This document shows positions 1 through 14,622 of a stretch of DNA of 64,000 nucleotides, piece after piece (position 1 is the stretch's first letter; every line of letters begins with the position of its first letter). The stretch is from the NCBI GenBank assembly GCA_027315105.1, contig DAHUYP010000089.1:46890-110889 (forward strand), given 5' to 3'. The stretch comes from Gammaproteobacteria bacterium (GTDB lineage: Bacteria > Pseudomonadota > Gammaproteobacteria > Steroidobacterales > Steroidobacteraceae). A program made the translations under genes and the position numbers. The notes below the pieces were generated by a model. That model was not told the DNA's origin. It worked only from the letters and a program-made list of their open reading frames with translations, and searched no databases.

Positions 1-2
1 GC

Positions 3-77
3 CCGTTCGTCATGAACACGCGGCAGCAGATCGAGCAGGCGGTGGAAGACTATCGCAGCGGGCGCCTGACGGCCTAG
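3..77 (+). CDS. Pirin family protein, C-terminal end only (truncated by window start)
   Basis: Frame 3 reads PFVMNTRQQIEQAVEDYRSGRLTA*, the typical pirin C-terminus. Confidence 0.7.
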   Translation, partial: PFVMNTRQQIEQAVEDYRSGRLTA

Positions 78-95
78 CGCCGCGCCGCGAGCCGC

Positions 96-968
96 TCAGC
101 TCGCCGGCGTCTCGAGCACGCGCAGCAGGCCTTCCTGCGCCGTGCTCGCGACCAGACGGCCGTCGCGCGTGAACACCGCGCCGCGCGAAAAGCCGCGCGA
201 TCCCGAGGCGCTGGGACTGTCGATCGCGTACAGGAACCATTCATCCACGCGCAGCGGCCAGTGAAACCACATCGCGTGGTCGATGCTCGCCAGTATCAGC
301 TTGCCGCTCAGGAACAGCAGCGCGTGCGGCAGGGTCGCGGTATTGAGCAGATGGAAGTCGGAGACGTAGGCGAGCAGGCTACGGTGCAGCGCGTCGTCGT
401 CCGGCACGCGGTCGACCGCTCGGATCCAGATGTGCTGCCGTGGCGGCGCCTTGTGCGGATGCGCCAGATCCAGCGGCTCGATCATGCGAAATTCGAACGG
501 CCGCGCGCGCGCCCAGAACTGGCGCATCTTCTCGGGCAGCGCCTCGAGCGTCGCGCGCGGCGGCACCGCCGAATCCGGCAGGCTCTCCGGCGGCGGCACG
601 TCCGGCATCACGATCTGGTGTTCGACGCCCGGCTGCGGCACCTGGAATGAGGCCGACATGTGAAAGATCTGCGCGCCGTGCTGGATCGCGGTGACGCGCC
701 GCGTGCTGAAACTGTGGCCGTCGCGGCTGCGATCGACGAAGTAGACGATCGGCGCATTGAAATCGCCGCGCTGCAGGAAGTAGGCATGCAGCGAATGCGA
801 CGTGCGGCTCGGCTCCACGGTCGCGCAGGCGGCCCGCAGCGCCTGCCCCAGCACCTGGCCGCCGAACACCTGCGGGCTGCCGATGTCGTGGCTCGCGCCG
901 CGGAATATGTTGACTTCGAGTCGCTCGAGCTCGAGCAGTGCCAGCAGCTCGGCGAGCCGCGCGTCCAT
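96..968 (-). CDS. tesB: Acyl-CoA thioesterase II
   Basis: ORF 290 aa with TesB-like FRGASHDIGSPQVFGGQVLGQAL and double hot-dog layout. Confidence 0.9.
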   Translation of the reverse strand: MDARLAELLALLELERLEVNIFRGASHDIGSPQVFGGQVLGQALRAACATVEPSRTSHSLHAYFLQRGDFNAPIVYFVDRSRDGHSFSTRRVTAIQHGAQIFHMSASFQVPQPGVEHQIVMPDVPPPESLPDSAVPPRATLEALPEKMRQFWARARPFEFRMIEPLDLAHPHKAPPRQHIWIRAVDRVPDDDALHRSLLAYVSDFHLLNTATLPHALLFLSGKLILASIDHAMWFHWPLRVDEWFLYAIDSPSASGSRGFSRGAVFTRDGRLVASTAQEGLLRVLETPAS

Positions 969-2005
969 CAGGCGGTCGCGACGCCCAGGCGCTTTTGCAT
1001 CGCGGGACTGGTGGTGGTGTATTGCAGGAACTGCTTCTTGGCCGGATACAGATGGTGCTGGATCGCGAACGCGGCCAGCGCCGCCTCGTGAAAGCCCGAC
1101 AGGATCAGCTTCTTCTTGCCTGGATAGGTGTTGATGTCACCGACGGCGAACACGCCGGGAATATTCGATTCGAACCTCTCGGTGTCGACCTTGATCGCGC
1201 GCTTGTCGAGCTCCAGGCCCCAATCGGCGATCGGTCCGAGCTTCGGCGCCAGGCCGAAGAACACCAGCAGGTGCTCGGCGTCGAGCAGCTGCAACGTGCC
1301 GTCGGCGCCCTTCACCTGCACGCCCTTGAGCTCGCCGGCATCGCTATGCACGCCGTGCGCGAGTCCCTCGAACAGGCGCAAGCGGCCGGCAGCGACCAGC
1401 TCGCGCATGCGCTGCACCGAGGCCGGGGCGCCGCGAAACTCGCTGCGACGGTGCACCAGCGCGATGCTCGCCGCCTTGGGCGCAAACTCCAGGGTCCAGT
1501 CCAGAGCCGAGTCGCCGCCGCCGAAGATGACCAGCTTGCGGCCGTGGAAATCGGCCGCATTCTTGACGCGATAGTGGATCCGAGAGCCCTCGAGGCGCTC
1601 GGCGCCCTCGACCCCCAGACGCCGCGGCTGGAACGAACCGACGCCGGCCGCGATCACGACCGCGCCGGCGTCGAATACCGTGCCGGCGGCGGTCGCGACC
1701 CGGAAACGGCCGTCGGCGCGCCGCTCGAGCGCCAGCGCCTCCTCGCCGAGATGCATTCCGGCCCCGAAGGGCTTGATCTGCTGCAGCAGGCGGTCCACCA
1801 GTTCCTGCGCGCCGCACACCGGCAGCGCCGGGATATCGTAGATCGGCTTGTCCGGATACAGCTCCGTGCACTGTCCGCCGGCCTGCTTGAGCGAATCGAC
1901 CACGTGCGCCTTGATGCCCAGCAGTCCGAGCTCGAACACCTGGAATAGGCCGGCCGGACCGGCGCCGATGATGACCACTTCGGTGGTGATGCTGTTGTCG
2001 CTCAA
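968..2005 (-). CDS. Ferredoxin--NADP reductase, thioredoxin-reductase-like type
   Basis: VVIIGAGPAGL FAD motif and VIFGGGDSALDW NADP motif; likely TTG start (LSDNSITTEVV) inside the longer ORF 968..2143. Confidence 0.85.
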   Translation of the reverse strand: MSDNSITTEVVIIGAGPAGLFQVFELGLLGIKAHVVDSLKQAGGQCTELYPDKPIYDIPALPVCGAQELVDRLLQQIKPFGAGMHLGEEALALERRADGRFRVATAAGTVFDAGAVVIAAGVGSFQPRRLGVEGAERLEGSRIHYRVKNAADFHGRKLVIFGGGDSALDWTLEFAPKAASIALVHRRSEFRGAPASVQRMRELVAAGRLRLFEGLAHGVHSDAGELKGVQVKGADGTLQLLDAEHLLVFFGLAPKLGPIADWGLELDKRAIKVDTERFESNIPGVFAVGDINTYPGKKKLILSGFHEAALAAFAIQHHLYPAKKQFLQYTTTSPAMQKRLGVATA

Positions 2006-2132
2006 GGGGATTCGCTCCACGGCCTGTCGAGGCCGCGGGATTCTAGCGATGCGGCGCTCCCCGGGGCAAACGAAACCTGCTTCTTGCACCATGCCATTGC
2101 GCATATAGTTGCGCAAAGTGGAGGACTCCGCC

Positions 2133-3434
2133 ATGGGCAGCAATTCCGATCTGCAGCGCCGCCGGGCGGCCGCCGTGCCGCGCGGGTTGAGCCATTCGCT
2201 CGGCGTCTACGCGCAGCGCGCGCAGAATGCCGAGCTCTGGGACGTCGAGGGCCGGCGGTACATCGATTTCGCCAGCGGCATCGCCGTGCTCAACACCGGT
2301 CACCTGCACCCGCGCGTGGTCGCAGCGGTGCAGCAGCAGCTGCAGCAGTTCTCGCACGCCTGCTTCCAGGTCACGCCCTACGAGAGCTATGTCGCGCTGG
2401 CCGAGCGGCTCAATGCGGTGGCGCCGGGACCGACGCCGAAGAAGACGATTCTGTTCTCCACCGGCGCCGAGGCGGTGGAGAATGCGCTCAAGATCGCCCG
2501 CCATCACACGCGCCGCTCGGCCGTGATTGCGTTCGCCGGCGGCTTTCACGGCCGCACGCTCGCCGCCATGACGCTCACGGGCAAGGTGCAGCCCTACAAG
2601 GCCGGCTTCGGCCCGCTGCTGCCGGACGTGTTTCATGCCCCGTTTCCGATGGCCTACCACGGCATCACGCCCCAGCACAGCCTCGCGGCGATCGAGCAGC
2701 TGTTCAAGGCCGAGGTCGATCCGGCGCGCGTGGCCGCCGTCATCATCGAGCCGGTGCTCGGTGAGGGCGGATTCTACGCCGCGCCGCCGGAATTCCTGCG
2801 CAGCCTGCGCGCGCTGTGCGACGGCCACGGCATTCTATTGATCGCCGACGAGGTCCAGTCCGGCTTCGCGCGCACCGGGCGCATGTTCGCGTTCGAGCAC
2901 GCGGCAGTCGAGCCGGACCTGATGACCGTGGCCAAGAGCATCGCCGGCGGGCTGCCGCTCGCGGCCGTGATCGGCAAGGCCGAGATCATGGACTCCCCGC
3001 CTCCGGGCGGCTTGGGCGGCACCTATGCCGGCTCGCCGCTGGCCTGCGCCGCCGGACTCGCGGTGCTGGATGTGATCAGGGAAGAGCGCCTGATCGAGCG
3101 CGCGCAGCAGTTGGGGGCGGCGCTGCTGTCGCGCCTGAAGACCCTGCAGGTCGAATACGGCGCGATCGGCGAGGTGCGCGGGCTCGGCTCGATGGTCGCC
3201 ATCGAGCTGGTGAAGAATCGGCGCGCCGATCAGCCCGATGCCGAGCTCACGCGCGCGCTGGTGCAGGCGGCTGCGCGGCACGGCCTGATCATCCTGGCGT
3301 GCGGCGTGTACGGCAACGTGATTCGCTTCCTGGCACCGCTGACGATCACCGACGCGCTGCTCGCGGAAGGTCTCGATTGCCTGGAGGCTGCGCTCGCAGA
3401 GGTTGCGCACGCGGCGGTGGCTGCCGCCGGCTGA
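2133..3434 (+). CDS. gabT: 4-aminobutyrate aminotransferase family (class III PLP aminotransferase)
   Basis: ILFSTGAEAVENALKIAR, IIEPVLGEGG, LLIADEVQSGFARTG motifs. Confidence 0.85.
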   Translation: MGSNSDLQRRRAAAVPRGLSHSLGVYAQRAQNAELWDVEGRRYIDFASGIAVLNTGHLHPRVVAAVQQQLQQFSHACFQVTPYESYVALAERLNAVAPGPTPKKTILFSTGAEAVENALKIARHHTRRSAVIAFAGGFHGRTLAAMTLTGKVQPYKAGFGPLLPDVFHAPFPMAYHGITPQHSLAAIEQLFKAEVDPARVAAVIIEPVLGEGGFYAAPPEFLRSLRALCDGHGILLIADEVQSGFARTGRMFAFEHAAVEPDLMTVAKSIAGGLPLAAVIGKAEIMDSPPPGGLGGTYAGSPLACAAGLAVLDVIREERLIERAQQLGAALLSRLKTLQVEYGAIGEVRGLGSMVAIELVKNRRADQPDAELTRALVQAAARHGLIILACGVYGNVIRFLAPLTITDALLAEGLDCLEAALAEVAHAAVAAAG

Positions 3435-3473
3435 GCGAACGCGCCGGCCCGGTGCGCCGATCAGCCGCGCCGT

Positions 3474-3773
3474 TCAGGCGCGGCCGGCGTTGGCGTCGGT
3501 CGGCGCGTGGAAGTATTCGCTCTCGGCGGCCAGCTGATCGATCAGCCGCTTGAGTTCCGTCATGCGCGCCTCGGCGGTGCTGATCGGCACGCAATCCTCG
3601 CAGCGCGGATCGCCGCAGGGCTGACGCGAGTAGAGCCAGTATTGAATCGCGCCGGCCAGCAGGCCGTCGGCAATGTCCCAGAGATCGGCTTCCTTGTCCT
3701 TCCCGGCCAGTCGATTGCCGAGATCGACGGCTTTGGAGAAGGCGGAGTCGAAAGTGTCGGCGGCTTCGTCCAT
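3474..3773 (-). CDS. Conserved hypothetical protein, small, C/D-rich (CGDPRCEDC)
   Basis: ORF with start MDEAADTFDSAF; compact intergenic placement. Confidence 0.55.
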   Translation of the reverse strand: MDEAADTFDSAFSKAVDLGNRLAGKDKEADLWDIADGLLAGAIQYWLYSRQPCGDPRCEDCVPISTAEARMTELKRLIDQLAAESEYFHAPTDANAGRA

Positions 3774-3813
3774 AAGTCGGCTATTGTAGCGCGTCCGCCT
3801 GCCGGCTCGCATG

Positions 3814-5663
3814 TCAACGATAGCCGCGCGCCTGCAGGGCAAACAGCTGTGCATAGTGTCCCGCCAGCTCCATGAGCTGTTCGTGGCTGCCCTTTTCGAC
3901 GATCCGGCCGCGCTCGAGCACCACGATCTGGTCGGCCATGCGTACCGTGGAGAAGCGGTGCGAGATGAGGATCGTGATGCGATCGCGCCCTAGGGCGCGG
4001 AAGTGCTCGAACACCTCCGCCTCGGCGCGCGCATCCATGGCGGCGGTGGGCTCATCGAGCACCAGGATGTCCGCGTCGCGGCGCATGAACGCCCGCGCCA
4101 GCGCGATCTTCTGCCACTGGCCGCCCGAGAGCTCCTGGCCGTACTGGAACCACTTGCCGAGCTGGGTCTGGTAGCCCTGCGGCAGCTGTTCGATGAAATC
4201 GGCCGCCCGGCCCTTGTGCGCTGCGTCCCGCCAGCGCCGCTCATCCTCGAAGTGGCGTTCGTCGCCCGCGCCGACGTTCTCCCCGACCAGCATCTGGTAA
4301 CGCGTGAAATCCTGGAAGATCACACCGATGCGCGCGCGCAGCACGTCCTCGCTCCATTCCGCGAGCGGCAGGCCGTCGAGCAGGATGCGGCCGCGATCGG
4401 GGCTGTAGAGCCGCGTCAGCAGCTTGATCAGCGTGGTCTTGCCGGAACCGTTCTCACCCACCAGCGCGAGGCTGCCGCCGGGCGGCAGCTGCAGATCGAT
4501 GTCGACCAGCGCCGGCTCGCTCGCGCCAGGATAAGTAAAACACACGTGCTCGAAGCGCACGCCATCGGCCGGCGCCGGGCCGCGCAGCGCGCTGCCCGAG
4601 CGCGGCGCGACCGGCGTCTCGAGATACTCGTACAGCGTCGATAGGTAGAGATTGTCCTCGTACATGCCGCCGACCGACGACAGCATGGCGCTCACGGCCG
4701 CCTGCCCCTGCCGGAACAGCAGCAGATACATGGTCATCTGCCCGAGCGTGATCGCGCCGCGTATCGTCGTCAGCGCGATCCAGGCGTAGGCCGAATACAA
4801 CGTTGCGGTCGCCACCAGGCTCAGGCCGAAGCCCCAGCTGTCGCGTCGGATCGACAACGCCCGGTCCTCGCGGTACAGGCGCGTGAATATGTCGCGGTAA
4901 CGCTGCAGCAGCCGCCTGCCGAGCCCGAACAGCTTGACCTCCTTGGCGTGATCCTCGCGTGCCAGCACGGTCTCGAGGTAGATCTGCATGCGCGTCTCGG
5001 GCGAGCGCCAGCGGAACAGCCGAAAGGCGTCGCCCGAGAACTTGGTCTCCGCGATGAACGCCGGCAGGCCTGCGAGCAGCAGCAGCAGCACGGTCCACGG
5101 CGAGAAGCGCACCAGCAGCGCGGCATAGCTCAGCAGCGAGATCGCGTTCTGCGACAGGCCGAAGGTACGCATCACCAGGCTGAGCGGCCGGCTCGAGGCC
5201 TCGCGGCGCGCGCGCGTGAGCTTGTCGTAGAACTCGGAGTCCTCGAACTGCTGCAGCTCGAGCGTGAGCGCCTTCTCCAGGATCATCACGTTCACGCGCT
5301 GGCCGAGCTGCGCGCGCAGCAATGCCTGGCAGAACGACAGGCCGCGCTGCGCGCCGGCCAGCGCGGCCACGAGCACGCCTTCCAGCAGCACCAGCCGCAG
5401 CACGCGCGCGGCATCGTGGCCGGCCGCATTGTGCGCCGCGACCACGGCATCGACGATCTGCGCCCCGACCCAGGCGATCGCGGCCGGCATCAGGCCGGCG
5501 CACAGCGTCAGCACGGTCAGGGCGCCGAGCAGCGGCCGATTCGTGTCCCACACCAGCTCGAGCGCGCGCCGGCTGTAGCGAAATACGCCGAAGAAGCCGC
5601 GCAGCGTCGCGCCGTCCGGGCTGGTCGCGCGCGCGGCACTGCCCGGCCGCGCTGCATGCGGGT

Positions 5664-5667
<4 letters not shown>
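3814..5667 (-). CDS. ABC transporter, fused permease/ATP-binding protein
   Basis: Walker [25 protein letters not shown] signature, [13 protein letters not shown]; start ATG overlaps metH stop (ATGA). Confidence 0.88.
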
Positions 5668-9379
<3,712 letters not shown>

Positions 9380-9401
<22 letters not shown>

Positions 9402-10318
9402 GCCGGCTGTTCGGATTGCGGCGCACGCACGCCGAGCGCGTGGCAGATCGCGTAGGTCAACTCGGCGCGATTGAGCGTATAGAAATGGAATTCACCGACG
9501 CCTTCGCGCGCCAGCGCCTCGACCTGGCCGATCGCGAACGCGGCCGCGATCAGGCGCCGCGTTTCCGCGTCCTGATCGAGTCCGTCGAAACGGTCGCGCA
9601 GCCAGTCCGGCACCTTCGTGCCGCAGCGCTCCGCAAAGCGCAGCATCTGCGGAAAGCGCGTGATCGGCAGGATACCGGGCACCAGGTGGGCGCTGATGCC
9701 GGCCGCGGCGCAGCGGTCGCGAAAGCGCAGGAATACGTCGGTATCGAAGAAGAACTGCGTGATCGCACGCTCCGCGCCGGCATCGAGCTTGGCGCGCAGA
9801 TTCGCCAGGTCGAAGGCCGCACTCGGGGCTTCCGGGTGAACCTCCGGATAGGCGGCCACCGACACCTCGAAATCCGCGACGCTCTTGAGCCCGCGCACCA
9901 GGTCCACGGCGTAGGCAAATCCGCCCGGATAGGGCTGGTAGCGGCCGCTGCCGAGCGGCGGATCGCCGCGCAATGCGACGATGTGGCGGATCCCGGCGTC
10001 CCAGTAGCCGCGCGCAATTTCCAGGATCTGCTCGCGATCCGTACCGACGCAGGTCAGGTGCGGTGCCGGCGTGAGCGTGGTCTCCTGCAGCACCCGCATC
10101 ACGACCTTGTGCGTGCGCTCGCGCGTCGAGCCGTCCGCCCCGTAGGTTACCGACACGAAGCGCGGTCGCAGCGGCGCGAGTCGCTGCAGCGACTGCCACA
10201 GCGTCTGCTCCATCTTCTCGTCGGCGGGCGGGAAGAACTCGAACGACACCCGCACGGGTTGCGCAAGCCGGCCCAGACCGTTACCGATGCGATCGGCCAG
10301 AAGAGCAGAGGAACTCAT
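9380..10318 (-). CDS. metF: 5,10-methylenetetrahydrofolate reductase
   Basis: [14 protein letters not shown] and [17 protein letters not shown] motifs; overlaps metH. Confidence 0.95.
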
Positions 10319-11319
10319 GCGGGACCTGCGAGCTCGGGCGCATGGCCGGCCGGTGCGGGTGGCGCCGGCCGGGTGCCGGATCGCTGCACATCGGCGCCCG
10401 GGTCGCGCTGATCATCGGCCCGATAGCCATGCGCGGCCAGGGCGATGATGAAATGGCCGCCGGTCACGTCGCAGGGCCGCAGCCGCACGACGCTCATGCC
10501 GGCGAGCGCCAGCCAGCGTCGCAGCTGCGCGAGCGGATTGCCGGGCGCGCGCGCCTCGATCTGGTCGAAATCCTCCACCACGACGAGTCGGCCCGCCGCT
10601 CGCAGCGTACGCGCGGCCTCCGCGATCGCGGCTGCCGGGCGCTCGGCCGAAGCCAGGACCCGGTCGATGGTCACCGTGTCGAAGCAGGCGCCGTCATAGG
10701 GAAGGCCGTACATGTCACCGCGGCGAAACTCGCAGTGCGCCAGGCCGGCACCGTGGATGCGGGTGCGCGCCAGGCGCAGCGCCGGCGCGGAAATGTCCAC
10801 GCCCACGGCATGCGATGCGCGCGGACCGAGCAGCGCGAGCATGTGGCCCGAGCCGGTGCCGATATCCAGCAGCTCGCCGATGCTCGCGGGCCCCAGCTCC
10901 TCGGCCAGCACGCCGGCCAACTCATCGGGTAGCGCGGACGGCGAGGCCGGCGTGCCGGCGGTCGCGGCCGAGACCGCCGTGGCGGCGGCGCGCGCGCGCT
11001 CCCGGATGACCTGAGCCGCTCGGTCACGGTCGTGCTTGACGGCCGGGGCATCGGGATCGGCCATCGACAGCAACTGGCGCAGCCACTGCAGGTAGCGCCC
11101 CGCGGTCGGGGCGCGGTAATAGACGCATTGCTGCTCCCGAAACCGATCCAGGAACCCGGCTTCGGTCAGCAGGCGCAGATGGCGTGAAATCCTGGGCTGG
11201 CTCTGGCCGAGCACCGAGCAGAGCTCGCCGACCGTGAACTCGCCGTGGCTCAGCAGCAGCAGCAGGCGCAGCCGCGTGGGCTCGGCGGCACTCTTGAGCG
11301 CCCGCACCACCTCCCCCAT
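10315..11319 (-). CDS. sahR: ArsR-family regulator fused to SAM-dependent methyltransferase domain (SahR-like)
   Basis: N-terminal ArsR wHTH (AAEPTRLRLLLLLSHGEFTVGELCSVLGQSQPRISRHLRLL), C-terminal LLDIGTGSGHMLALLG MTase; first gene of metF-metH; ATG at 11319 preferred because an operator-like palindrome overlaps the upstream ATG. Confidence 0.75.
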   Translation of the reverse strand: MGEVVRALKSAAEPTRLRLLLLLSHGEFTVGELCSVLGQSQPRISRHLRLLTEAGFLDRFREQQCVYYRAPTAGRYLQWLRQLLSMADPDAPAVKHDRDRAAQVIRERARAAATAVSAATAGTPASPSALPDELAGVLAEELGPASIGELLDIGTGSGHMLALLGPRASHAVGVDISAPALRLARTRIHGAGLAHCEFRRGDMYGLPYDGACFDTVTIDRVLASAERPAAAIAEAARTLRAAGRLVVVEDFDQIEARAPGNPLAQLRRWLALAGMSVVRLRPCDVTGGHFIIALAAHGYRADDQRDPGADVQRSGTRPAPPAPAGHAPELAGPA

Positions 11320-11348
11320 ATCCTCGCAAGCGACTGAACCCTTAAACA

Positions 11349-11366
11349 TATAAAGAAATCTTTATA
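11349..11366. promoter_or_regulatory. Palindromic operator TATAAAGA-AA-TCTTTATA, likely SahR site
   Basis: 8-bp perfect arms flanking AA, about 30 bp upstream of the preferred start of the ArsR-MTase gene. Confidence 0.7.
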
Positions 11367-11453
11367 ATCCTAGAAAGAGTCTAACAGGGAAACCGCCCTT
11401 CTGCTACCCTCGGCGCCCCTTTTCGGCCCGTGCCCCGAACCAACCCGACCACC

Positions 11454-13277
11454 ATGCAGCGCCCCATCCGGAACATCGCCATCATCGCCCACGTCGATCA
11501 TGGCAAGACCACGCTGGTCGATTGCCTGCTCAAGCAATCCGGCACCTTTGCCGCGCACGAGAAGATGGGCGAGCGGATCATGGATTCGAACGACATCGAA
11601 CGCGAACGCGGCATCACCATCCTGGCGAAGAACTGCGCCATCGAGTACGGCGGCACCCGCATCAACATCGTCGACACCCCGGGTCACGCCGATTTCGGCG
11701 GCGAAGTCGAGCGCGTCCTGTCGATGGTCGATGGCGTGTTGCTGCTGGTGGACGCGGTCGAAGGTCCGATGCCGCAGACCCGCTTCGTGACGCGCAAGGC
11801 GTTGGCGCTCGGCCTCAAGGCCATCGTCGTGGTCAACAAGATCGACCGCCCCGGCGCGCGCCCCGGCTGGGTCATCGACCAGACCTTCGAGCTGTTCGAC
11901 AAGCTCGGCGCCACCGATGCGCAGCTCGATTTCCCGGTGATCTACGCCTCGGCGCTGCAGGGTTGGTCCAGCACCGACATGACGCGCCGCGAACCGGACA
12001 TGTCGGCGTTGTTCGAGGCGATCCTGCAGCACGTGCCGCCGCCGCCGACCGAGGTCGACGCGCCGCTGCAGCTGCAGATCTCGACGCTGGACTACAATTC
12101 CTACGTCGGCCGCATCGGCATCGGCCGCATCCGCCGCGGCACGCTGCGGGCCGGCCGCAACGTCGCGTTGCGCTACGGCGAGCAGGACCGCGGCAGCGCC
12201 AGGATCGCCCAGGTGCTGACATTCACCGGTCTGCAGCGTACCGCGGTCGAGGAAGCCGCCGCCGGCGACATCGTTGCCGTCACGGGCATCGAGGACGTCA
12301 ACATCGGCCTCACGATCTGCGACCCGGAGCACGCCGAGGGGTTGCCGCCGATCAAGGTCGACGAGCCGACGCTGGCCATGAACTTCCAGGTCAACACCTC
12401 GCCGCTGGCCGGCCGCGAGGGCAAGTTCGTCACCAGCCGCCAGATTCGGGAGCGTCTGTATCGCGAGCTGCAGAGCAACGTCGCGCTGCGCGTCGAGGAT
12501 ACCGCCGACGCCGACGTCTTCCGCGTCCTCGGTCGCGGTGAGCTGCACCTGACGATCCTGATCGAGAACATGCGCCGCGAAGGCTACGAGCTCGCGGTCG
12601 GCAAGCCGCAAGTGCTCAAGAAGATCGTCGACGGACAGGTGCTCGAGCCGTTCGAGGCGCTGACCGTCGATATCGACGAGGCCCACCAGGGCGGCGTCAT
12701 GGAAGCGCTCGGCCAGCGGCGCGCCGAATTGACCGACATGGCGATCGACGGCAACGGCCGCGCGCGCCTCGAGTATCGCGTGCCGGCCCGCGGCCTGATC
12801 GGCTTTCAGGGCGAGTTCATGACCCTGACGCGCGGCACCGGACTGATCAGTCACATCTTCGATGGCTTCGCCGCCGTGAAGGGCGAGATCCCGGATCGCC
12901 ACAACGGCGTGCTGATCAGCAACGAGGACGGCGAGGCCGTCGCCTACGCGCTGTTCGCGCTACAGGAGCGCGGCCGGCTGTTCGTGAGCCCCGGCGAGAA
13001 GCTCTACGAGGGCATGATCATCGGCGTCCACAGCCGCGAGAACGACTTGGTCGTCAACCCGATCAAGACCAAGAAGCTGACCAATATCCGCGCCGCCGGC
13101 AAGGACGAGGCGATCCTGCTGACACCGCCGATCCCGCTGACGCTCGAGTACGCGGTCGAGTTCATAGCCGAGGACGAGCTGGTCGAGGTCACGCCGCAGA
13201 GCATCCGCTTGCGCAAGCGCCATCTGAAGGAGCACGAGCGCAAGCGCGCGGCCCGCGAGGAGACCGTGCCGGTCTGA
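11454..13277 (+). CDS. typA: Ribosome-associated GTPase TypA/BipA
   Basis: [30 protein letters not shown]; full-length translational GTPase. Confidence 0.95.
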   Translation: MQRPIRNIAIIAHVDHGKTTLVDCLLKQSGTFAAHEKMGERIMDSNDIERERGITILAKNCAIEYGGTRINIVDTPGHADFGGEVERVLSMVDGVLLLVDAVEGPMPQTRFVTRKALALGLKAIVVVNKIDRPGARPGWVIDQTFELFDKLGATDAQLDFPVIYASALQGWSSTDMTRREPDMSALFEAILQHVPPPPTEVDAPLQLQISTLDYNSYVGRIGIGRIRRGTLRAGRNVALRYGEQDRGSARIAQVLTFTGLQRTAVEEAAAGDIVAVTGIEDVNIGLTICDPEHAEGLPPIKVDEPTLAMNFQVNTSPLAGREGKFVTSRQIRERLYRELQSNVALRVEDTADADVFRVLGRGELHLTILIENMRREGYELAVGKPQVLKKIVDGQVLEPFEALTVDIDEAHQGGVMEALGQRRAELTDMAIDGNGRARLEYRVPARGLIGFQGEFMTLTRGTGLISHIFDGFAAVKGEIPDRHNGVLISNEDGEAVAYALFALQERGRLFVSPGEKLYEGMIIGVHSRENDLVVNPIKTKKLTNIRAAGKDEAILLTPPIPLTLEYAVEFIAEDELVEVTPQSIRLRKRHLKEHERKRAAREETVPV

Positions 13278-13319
13278 ACCGCTGCGCGGCGCGCGGCGGG
13301 CGGCGGCGACAATGCGCAG

Positions 13320-13405
13320 TCTGGCCTGAGCCAGATCGAGCGCCTTCCGGAATGACTTCGGCCGGATCGCGGCGGAAGAAGACGTCGGCGTCGCGGGCGA
13401 CGCGC
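13320..13405 (-). pseudogene. Tn3-family transposase (TnpA) fragment, degenerate
   Basis: DVFFRRDPAEVIPEG then +1 shift to LDLAQARL; matches DVFFHRDPAEVVPEGLDLARARL at 17.8 kb on the opposite strand. Confidence 0.5.
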
Positions 13406-13429
13406 ACGACGACGATGAATTGGGGACGA

Positions 13430-14290
13430 CGGGGCAGTTTCTGACGAGCAGGACCGATCCGTCGAACGCCACCATCCAGTACGGGTACAACTTCGGGCTG
13501 GGTGTGCCATCGAGCATGACCGACCCGAATGGTCTCGTCACCTCCTCGCAATACGACAACTTTGCGCGCAAGACGCAGGAGACCAGACCCGACGGGACGT
13601 ACACGAACTGGAGCTACCAGGGGACGTTTGACGAAACGGAGAATAAAGTACGTTAAGCCTTGGGCATTCTGAGAGGTCTGAATCGTCCTTTCTCCACGCT
13701 ATCAGGACGTCGATGCGGCGGGCACCACGGCGGTGACCACGAGCTATGGGTACGACAGCGACGGCAATCGCACGGCGTCGATGCACCGCTGGCCCGCAAT
13801 ACCGCCAACGCCTACGATGCGCTCAACCGCGTGACCTCGATCGTGTACAAGAACAGCAGCGGCGTGGTCGATCAGATGCTGGTCTTCGGCTACGACGCCG
13901 GCACCAACGGCAAGGGTCGGCTCACCAGTGCCGGAGATGCCAATGTGACGCTGTCCTGGGCCTACGACAGCCATGGGCGCGTGGTTGGCAAGGAACAGAC
14001 CGTCGGGACGCTCGTGCGGTCGGTGGGCTATACCTACACGAATGCGGACCTGACGGCCCTGACGACACCCTCGGGTCAGGCGGTCACCTACACCTACAAC
14101 GGCAATCACCAGTTCACGGGCATCTCGGTCAACGGCACGCCGGTGCTCAGCAGCGTGACCTATGAGCCCTTCGGCGGCGCGAACGGCTGGACCTGGGGCA
14201 GCGGCGATACGGTGTCACGCAGCTACAACGCCGATGGCCTGATCAGCCAGATCGTGAGCGCCTCGGTCACGAACGGCTACAGCTTCACTT
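13430..14290 (+). pseudogene. RHS/YD-repeat protein remnants (frameshifted, at least two pieces)
   Basis: TIQYGYNFGLGVPSSMTDPNGLVTSSQYDNFARKTQ and ANAYDALNRVTSIVY...GRLTSAGDANVTLSWAYDSHGRVVGK...TYTYNGNHQFTGISVNGT YD repeats in separate ORFs. Confidence 0.75.
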
Positions 14291-14622
14291 GCTTGGCTCA
14301 CGATGCAAGGAGTGGCCGACCTTGCTGGATCAAGTGGGGACAGATCTCACTGTCCCCGGAATCGAGACAATGGCATCCTGGGCCGGCGACGTGCAGGTAG
14401 CATTGCAGGAGGCCCTGGATGCAAGCAACGCAGAATTTGAGGCCGCTTCAAAGTACTACGATAGCATCGCGCATTAGCCGGAGTTGGCAAGGACTTGTCA
14501 ACTTTACCGCTTTCTGATCGCTTTGATTCGATTCACCACGGTTGGCGGAGCAAGCTCCCGAGTGGAGTCTTCATCCCAAAGGTGGCGGAGAACTATATTG
14601 CGGAGTCGACCTGACACCCATT

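Noticed and set aside
11370-12902. 510-aa ORF antisense to typA
   Set aside because: Low-complexity antisense reading frame; typA is unambiguous.
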